DNA of 23,621 bases from an uncultured Oscillospiraceae bacterium (lineage in GTDB: Bacteria; Bacillota; Clostridia; Oscillospirales; Oscillospiraceae). Shown piece by piece: positions 20,625 through 23,621 of the stretch. A program made the translations under genes and the position numbers. The notes under the pieces are model-generated. The model did no database searches. It had not been told where the DNA came from and was given only the letters and a program-made list of their open reading frames with translations. The stretch covers positions 1 to 23,621 of the forward strand of contig CAAERF010000613.1 of NCBI GenBank assembly GCA_900758315.1. Direction: 5' to 3'. Each line of letters opens with the position of its first letter. The stretch's first letter is position 1.

Positions 20625-21502
20625 TGGTATGCCTCCCGGATGGTGTCGATGTTGGAGCGAATCAGGGCTTCGTAGGCGGGGAGTCCGCCGCCGGCCTCCT
20701 CTCCGCTCATCCCCATGTCAAGGGCGTAGATGGAGACGCCGCACTCCTGCGCCAGGGCGCTGGCGGCGGAGGTGGAGCCGTTTTGCTCGATAAAGACGCT
20801 GGGGAGCTGGTATTGCTCCACATAGCCCACCAGCTCCCTGATCCGGCGGGCAGAGGCCTCAGAGCCCTCCTCTTCCTCCACAGAGGCGACGATTTCCAGG
20901 TCGAAGGCCCGGGCGAAGTAGCTGAAACCGTCGTGGAAGGTGATCAGCTGGCGGATGGGCAGGTCAGCCAGTGCCGCGCGCATCTCCCGCTGAAACTGGG
21001 TCAGCCGGGCGCGCACATCCGCGGCGTTGGCTTCGTATTGCTCCCGGTGATCGGGGTCGGCGGCGGAGAGGCCGGAGGCGATGTTCTGCGCCATCTGACC
21101 GGCCAGCGTGGGATCCAGCCAGAGGTGCGGATCAGTTTCTCCCTCCTCGTCGTTCCAGAGCAGGTCCAGATCCTGAGAGGCGTCCAGATAAGTGCGGGTT
21201 TCCAGCACGTCGGAGAGAAAATCCTCCAGCCCGGCGCCATTGATCACCAGCAAATCGGCCCCCTCAATGGTCTTCATGTCCGCCATGGTCAGGGTGTAGT
21301 TGTGCAGGCAGGAGACCTGCTGGTTGATGACCAGCTGAACGGCGGTGTCGGGAACCTGTTCCGTCACGGCCTGGGTCAGCAGGTAGACCGGGTAGGTGGT
21401 ACAGGCGATGGTAAGCTCGGCGTTGTCCCGCGTCGCCGGAGTGCCGCAGCCGGGCAGGAGAAGCAGCACCAGAGCCAGCAAGAAAGTCAGTTGTTTTTTC
21501 AA
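20621..21502 (-). CDS. znuA: Metal ABC transporter substrate-binding lipoprotein (ZnuA-like)
   Basis: A 293-aa cluster A-I binding protein that delivers metal to the permease. The signal peptide ends in a lipobox LLPGC, so C19 is lipidated and anchors the protein outside the membrane. Candidate metal ligands are H67 (CLHNYTL), H126 (DPHLWLDP) and H190 (TFHDGFSYF), with D262 or E239 as the fourth; three histidines favour zinc. The usual His-rich loop is replaced by a short acidic stretch (NDEEGETD, 117-124). The start is a TTG at 21502 with GAGGA 7 nt upstream, overlapping the dinB stop codon; no in-frame ATG gives a complete signal peptide. The use of TTG suggests modest expression. Confidence 0.88.
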   Translation of the reverse strand: MKKQLTFLLALVLLLLPGCGTPATRDNAELTIACTTYPVYLLTQAVTEQVPDTAVQLVINQQVSCLHNYTLTMADMKTIEGADLLVINGAGLEDFLSDVLETRTYLDASQDLDLLWNDEEGETDPHLWLDPTLAGQMAQNIASGLSAADPDHREQYEANAADVRARLTQFQREMRAALADLPIRQLITFHDGFSYFARAFDLEIVASVEEEEGSEASARRIRELVGYVEQYQLPSVFIEQNGSTSAASALAQECGVSIYALDMGMSGEEAGGGLPAYEALIRSNIDTIREAYQ

Positions 21503-21511
21503 AAACGTTCC

Positions 21512-22747
21512 TCATTTCAATTTGTTGGTGGTTGAATGGCCGTAGAGGTCGGTGTCAGCGGCGGCCACAGAGCCCAGGGTGATGGAGTCGGTTCCATACC
21601 GGTTTCGGATGGAGTCCACCGCCCGCTCCAGATGCTCCAGCTTTTCCCGGCGCTTGTTTTGGCTGGGGCGGAAGAGGCTCAGCTGTTCTGTGGCGTTTTC
21701 CTCCGGGATCAAATGCTGGGCGGTGACCGTCAGCATGCGAATGGGGCTGGAACAGCACCAGTTTTTCTGAACCAGTTCCAGCGCGACAGCGGAGATCTCC
21801 CGGGAGAGGAAGGTCGGAGTGGCCAAAGGGGCCTGCCGGGTGATGGTTTTGAAGTTGGGGTCTCGAATGGTGATCTGAAGGCTGGTGCACATCATCTGAT
21901 GGCGCCGCAGCCGGGCGGCCACAGAGTCGGCCAGCAGATCCAGACCGGTCCGAATGTCCTCCAGTCCGACCAGGTTGCGGCGGAAGGTCAGGCCGTTGCC
22001 AATGGACTTGGGGGGAGGCCGCTGTCCGGCGGGCAGGACCGGACTGTGCTCCCGTCCGCAGGCGTAGTCGGAGAGAAGCCCGCCCTGTTTCCCCAGCAGC
22101 TGGACCAGGGTGTCCCGGTCAGCCGCCGCCAACTGGCCGATGGTGTAAATACCGTACTTTTTCAGCAGACTGCCAGCAGCCCTGCCCACGAAGAGCAGGT
22201 TGGTGACCGGCATAGGCCAGACCAGCGACGGCACATCCTCCGGGGAGATCACCGTGGTGGCGTCCGGCTTTTTGTAGTCGCTGCCCAGCTTGGCGAAGAT
22301 TTTGTTGAAGGAGACCCCTATCGAGAGGGTGAGCCCCAGCTCCGCCCGGACCACGGCCCGCAGCTCGTCGGCCAGTTCCCGTCCGGTTTTGTGAAACAGA
22401 TGCAGCGTCCCGGTGACATCCAGCCAGCTCTCATCAATGCTGAAAGGCTCCACCAGGTCGGTGTAGCGCAGGAAAATCTCGTTGACCCGTTTGGAGTAGA
22501 GCCGGTACTTTTGATGGTGAGCGGGCAGCAGCACCAGCGACGGGCACTTTTTGCGGGCCTGCCAGATGGTCTCCGCCGTCTGCACGCCGTAGGCTTTGGC
22601 CGGCTCGTTTTTGGCCAGGATGATGCCGTGGCGGGAGGTGGGGTCGCCGCAGACCGCCACAGGCTGTGCCCGCAGCTCCGGATGGTCCAGCAGCTCCACA
22701 GAGGCGAAAAAGCTGTTCAGATCACAGTGCAGAATGGTGCGCTCCAT
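21512..22747 (-). CDS. dinB: DNA polymerase IV (Y-family translesion polymerase)
   Basis: An error-prone polymerase (411 aa) that copies past damaged template bases. Metal ligands D9 (HCDLNSFF), D105 and E106 (SIDESWLD) are present, and F14 is at the steric-gate position. LSIGVSFNKIFAKLGSDYKKP (residues about 140-160) matches the palm/finger region. A clamp-binding motif QLSLF is at 355-359. The start is the ATG at 22747 with GGAGGG upstream; an in-frame ATG at 22798 lies upstream of the predicted transcription start. Its stop codon is 9 nt before the TTG start of the zinc-binding protein gene, so dinB leads a four-gene operon with the zinc importer. A LexA-like box overlaps the -35. Confidence 0.93.
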   Translation of the reverse strand: MERTILHCDLNSFFASVELLDHPELRAQPVAVCGDPTSRHGIILAKNEPAKAYGVQTAETIWQARKKCPSLVLLPAHHQKYRLYSKRVNEIFLRYTDLVEPFSIDESWLDVTGTLHLFHKTGRELADELRAVVRAELGLTLSIGVSFNKIFAKLGSDYKKPDATTVISPEDVPSLVWPMPVTNLLFVGRAAGSLLKKYGIYTIGQLAAADRDTLVQLLGKQGGLLSDYACGREHSPVLPAGQRPPPKSIGNGLTFRRNLVGLEDIRTGLDLLADSVAARLRRHQMMCTSLQITIRDPNFKTITRQAPLATPTFLSREISAVALELVQKNWCCSSPIRMLTVTAQHLIPEENATEQLSLFRPSQNKRREKLEHLERAVDSIRNRYGTDSITLGSVAAADTDLYGHSTTNKLK

Positions 22748-22776
22748 GGCAGTCCCTCCCGTAGAATTGAAAGGTA

Positions 22777-22805
22777 AGCATATCACATCTCGGACCAAAA
22801 GTCAA
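22777..22805 (-). promoter_or_regulatory. Promoter of the dinB-znu operon
   Basis: On the minus strand TTGACT (22805-22800), a 17-nt spacer and TATGCT (22782-22777). The start would be near 22770, leaving a leader of about 22 nt with the dinB ribosome binding site. Confidence 0.7.
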
Positions 22806-22816
22806 ACGAATGTTCG
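22803..22816 (-). promoter_or_regulatory. Probable LexA (SOS) box
   Basis: On the minus strand CGAACATTCGTTTG matches the Firmicutes SOS box pattern CGAAC-N4-GTTCG at 9 of the 10 defined positions (GTTTG instead of GTTCG). It overlaps the first three bases of the -35 of the dinB promoter, the expected place for repression. Further GAAC/GTTC half-sites lie just upstream (22812-22831). Confidence 0.65.
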
Positions 22817-22871
22817 AACCTTCATATGAACACGTGTCAAAATGAGGGGAGGCGGGGCGGACAGAGGCCAC

Positions 22872-22900
22872 TTGACTTACACAGAAGAACCGAATACAAT
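22872..22900 (+). promoter_or_regulatory. Promoter of the YpsA-like gene
   Basis: TTGACT (22872-22877), a 17-nt spacer and TACAAT (22895-22900). The start would be near 22907, 24 nt before the TTG start codon, which rules out the ATG at 22826 as the translation start. Confidence 0.75.
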
Positions 22901-22930
22901 AAATGGAGATGCGGACAGGAGGGAGCGCCG

Positions 22931-23446
22931 TTGGAGACAGGAAAAATCTGTTGTTTTACCGGTCATCGCCCGGGAAAGCTGCCCTGGAGGGAGAACGAAT
23001 GGGATCGGCGCTGCATTGCGCTGAAGGAGCGCATTATGGTTCTGCTCCGGGAGGCCTACCGTCAGGGCTGCCGGCACTTTATCACCGGCATGGCCCGGGG
23101 AGTTGACACCTATTGCTGTGAGGCAGTGCTCCGGCTGCGGAGAGAATGGGACGACGTGGTCCTGGAGGCGGCGATTCCCTGTCAGACCCAGGCACAGGGC
23201 TGGAAAGCCCGGGATCAGGAGCGATACCAGCGCCTGCTGGCCCAGTGCGACCTGCAAACCCTAATTCAGCCGGACTACACGCCGGGCTGTATGCTGCGCA
23301 GGGACCGGTACATGGTTCAGCGTGCGGACTACGTGATCGGGGTTTATGACGGTGTTTCCCAGGGCGGGACCCGGCAGACTCTGGCCTATGCATTTGGACA
23401 GAAGCGTGAGGTCTGTGTGATTCACCTGGATGACTTTCTGAAATAA
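22931..23446 (+). CDS. YpsA-like SLOG-family protein (DUF1273)
   Basis: A 171-aa protein resembling YpsA of Bacillus and Staphylococcus, a member of the SLOG nucleotide/ligand-binding superfamily. It has TGHRP near the N-terminus (residues 10-14), TGMARGVD (about 57-64) and, near the end, YVIGVYDG...GGTRQT, all expected for the fold. YpsA affects cell division in Bacillus, but the ligand and biochemical role remain unknown. The start is TTG at 22931: AGGAGGG lies 7 nt upstream and a good promoter lies just before it. The stop is 3 nt ahead of a hairpin and the second repeat element. It is divergent from dinB. Confidence 0.8.
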   Translation: METGKICCFTGHRPGKLPWRENEWDRRCIALKERIMVLLREAYRQGCRHFITGMARGVDTYCCEAVLRLRREWDDVVLEAAIPCQTQAQGWKARDQERYQRLLAQCDLQTLIQPDYTPGCMLRRDRYMVQRADYVIGVYDGVSQGGTRQTLAYAFGQKREVCVIHLDDFLK

Positions 23447-23449
23447 AAG

Positions 23450-23472
23450 CGGTGAGACGTTAAATCTCACCG
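23450..23472. terminator. Hairpin after the YpsA-like gene, abutting repeat copy 2
   Basis: CGGTGAGA (23450-23457) pairs with TCTCACCG (23465-23472), loop of 7 nt. On the plus strand it is followed by only TTTC, while on the minus strand it is followed by CTTTTATTT. It lies 3 nt past the stop codon. Its sequence is unrelated to the hairpin next to repeat copy 1 but its position relative to the repeat is the same. Confidence 0.65.
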
Positions 23473-23601
23473 TTTCAGTCTGTAGACAAAGGACTGGAAG
23501 CCAGCTAATGCGAAAGGCCTCGCCAGAGTTCCGGCATCTCTGAGGCCGGAATCCGATCAAATCCGAAAAAAGTGACGACAGGTGCGTCACTTTTTTCTCT
23601 T
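23473..23601 (-). repeat. Intergenic repeat element, copy 2 (inverted)
   Basis: The reverse complement of this stretch aligns with 1-130 over its full length with one 1-nt indel. The core 23514-23554 (41 nt) and the tail 23473-23490 are identical to copy 1. The 12-bp hairpin (23566-23596) has an identical stem. The last 20 bases of the window (23602-23621) lie outside the alignable region. It sits directly 3' of the YpsA-like gene, with its conserved tail facing that gene's hairpin. Confidence 0.85.
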
Positions 23602-23621
23602 CTCAGCCCGCAAGTGCATTC

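Noticed and set aside
22826..22930. N-terminal extension of the YpsA-like protein from the ATG at 22826.
   Set aside because: This ATG lies upstream of the -35 of the gene's promoter and has no ribosome binding site; the TTG at 22931 has both in place and starts exactly at the conserved fold.

Overview
The window looks like chromosomal DNA from a Gram-positive, probably spore-forming member of the Clostridia, most likely an Oscillospiraceae-type gut anaerobe (Flavonifractor/Lawsonibacter/Intestinimonas-like). The reasons are GGAGG-type ribosome binding sites, TTGACA/TATAAT promoters with 17-bp spacers, moderately high GC, a GerMN-domain protein, an LtaS-type lipoteichoic acid synthase, and clostridial-style RpoB/RpoC. 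The genus is inferred from general familiarity, not from a database search. No prophage, CRISPR array, transposase, tRNA or rRNA gene is visible.

Layout. 1-157: a repeat element ending in a terminator-like hairpin. 180-2716 (minus): a DMT/EamA exporter and nicotinate phosphoribosyltransferase. 2884-5802 (plus): RlmA-type 23S rRNA methyltransferase, then an LtaS-type phosphoglycerol transferase. 5859-9300 (minus): a compact operon of a small ComEA-like HhH protein, an OmpR-family response regulator, a sensor histidine kinase and a GerMN protein. 9452-10828 (plus): a D-Ala-D-Ala carboxypeptidase divergent from that operon. 11185-18753 (plus): rpoB-rpoC as a free-standing two-gene operon with its own consensus promoter and terminator and no neighbouring ribosomal protein genes. 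19012-22747 (minus): DNA polymerase IV followed by a zinc-type ABC importer (binding protein, ATPase, permease), all overlapping or within 9 nt, behind a promoter whose -35 overlaps a LexA-like box. 22931-23446 (plus): a YpsA/SLOG-family protein with a TTG start. 23448-23601: a second copy of the repeat in inverted orientation.

How the genes fit together. Most of the content is housekeeping: transcription, NAD salvage, rRNA modification, cell-envelope synthesis and remodelling (LtaS, carboxypeptidase, GerMN, the two-component system), metal uptake and translesion synthesis.

The least ordinary signals are outside the genes. The two inverted elements at the window ends share a 41-nt identical core and a conserved 18-nt tail. 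Each lies just past the 3' end of a gene, with the same side facing the gene's terminator hairpin. Other items worth checking are the apparent SOS control of a polymerase IV-zinc importer operon, the overlapping 5' leaders with a long dyad between the two-component operon and the carboxypeptidase, and a cysteine-rich N-terminus on the zinc importer ATPase.
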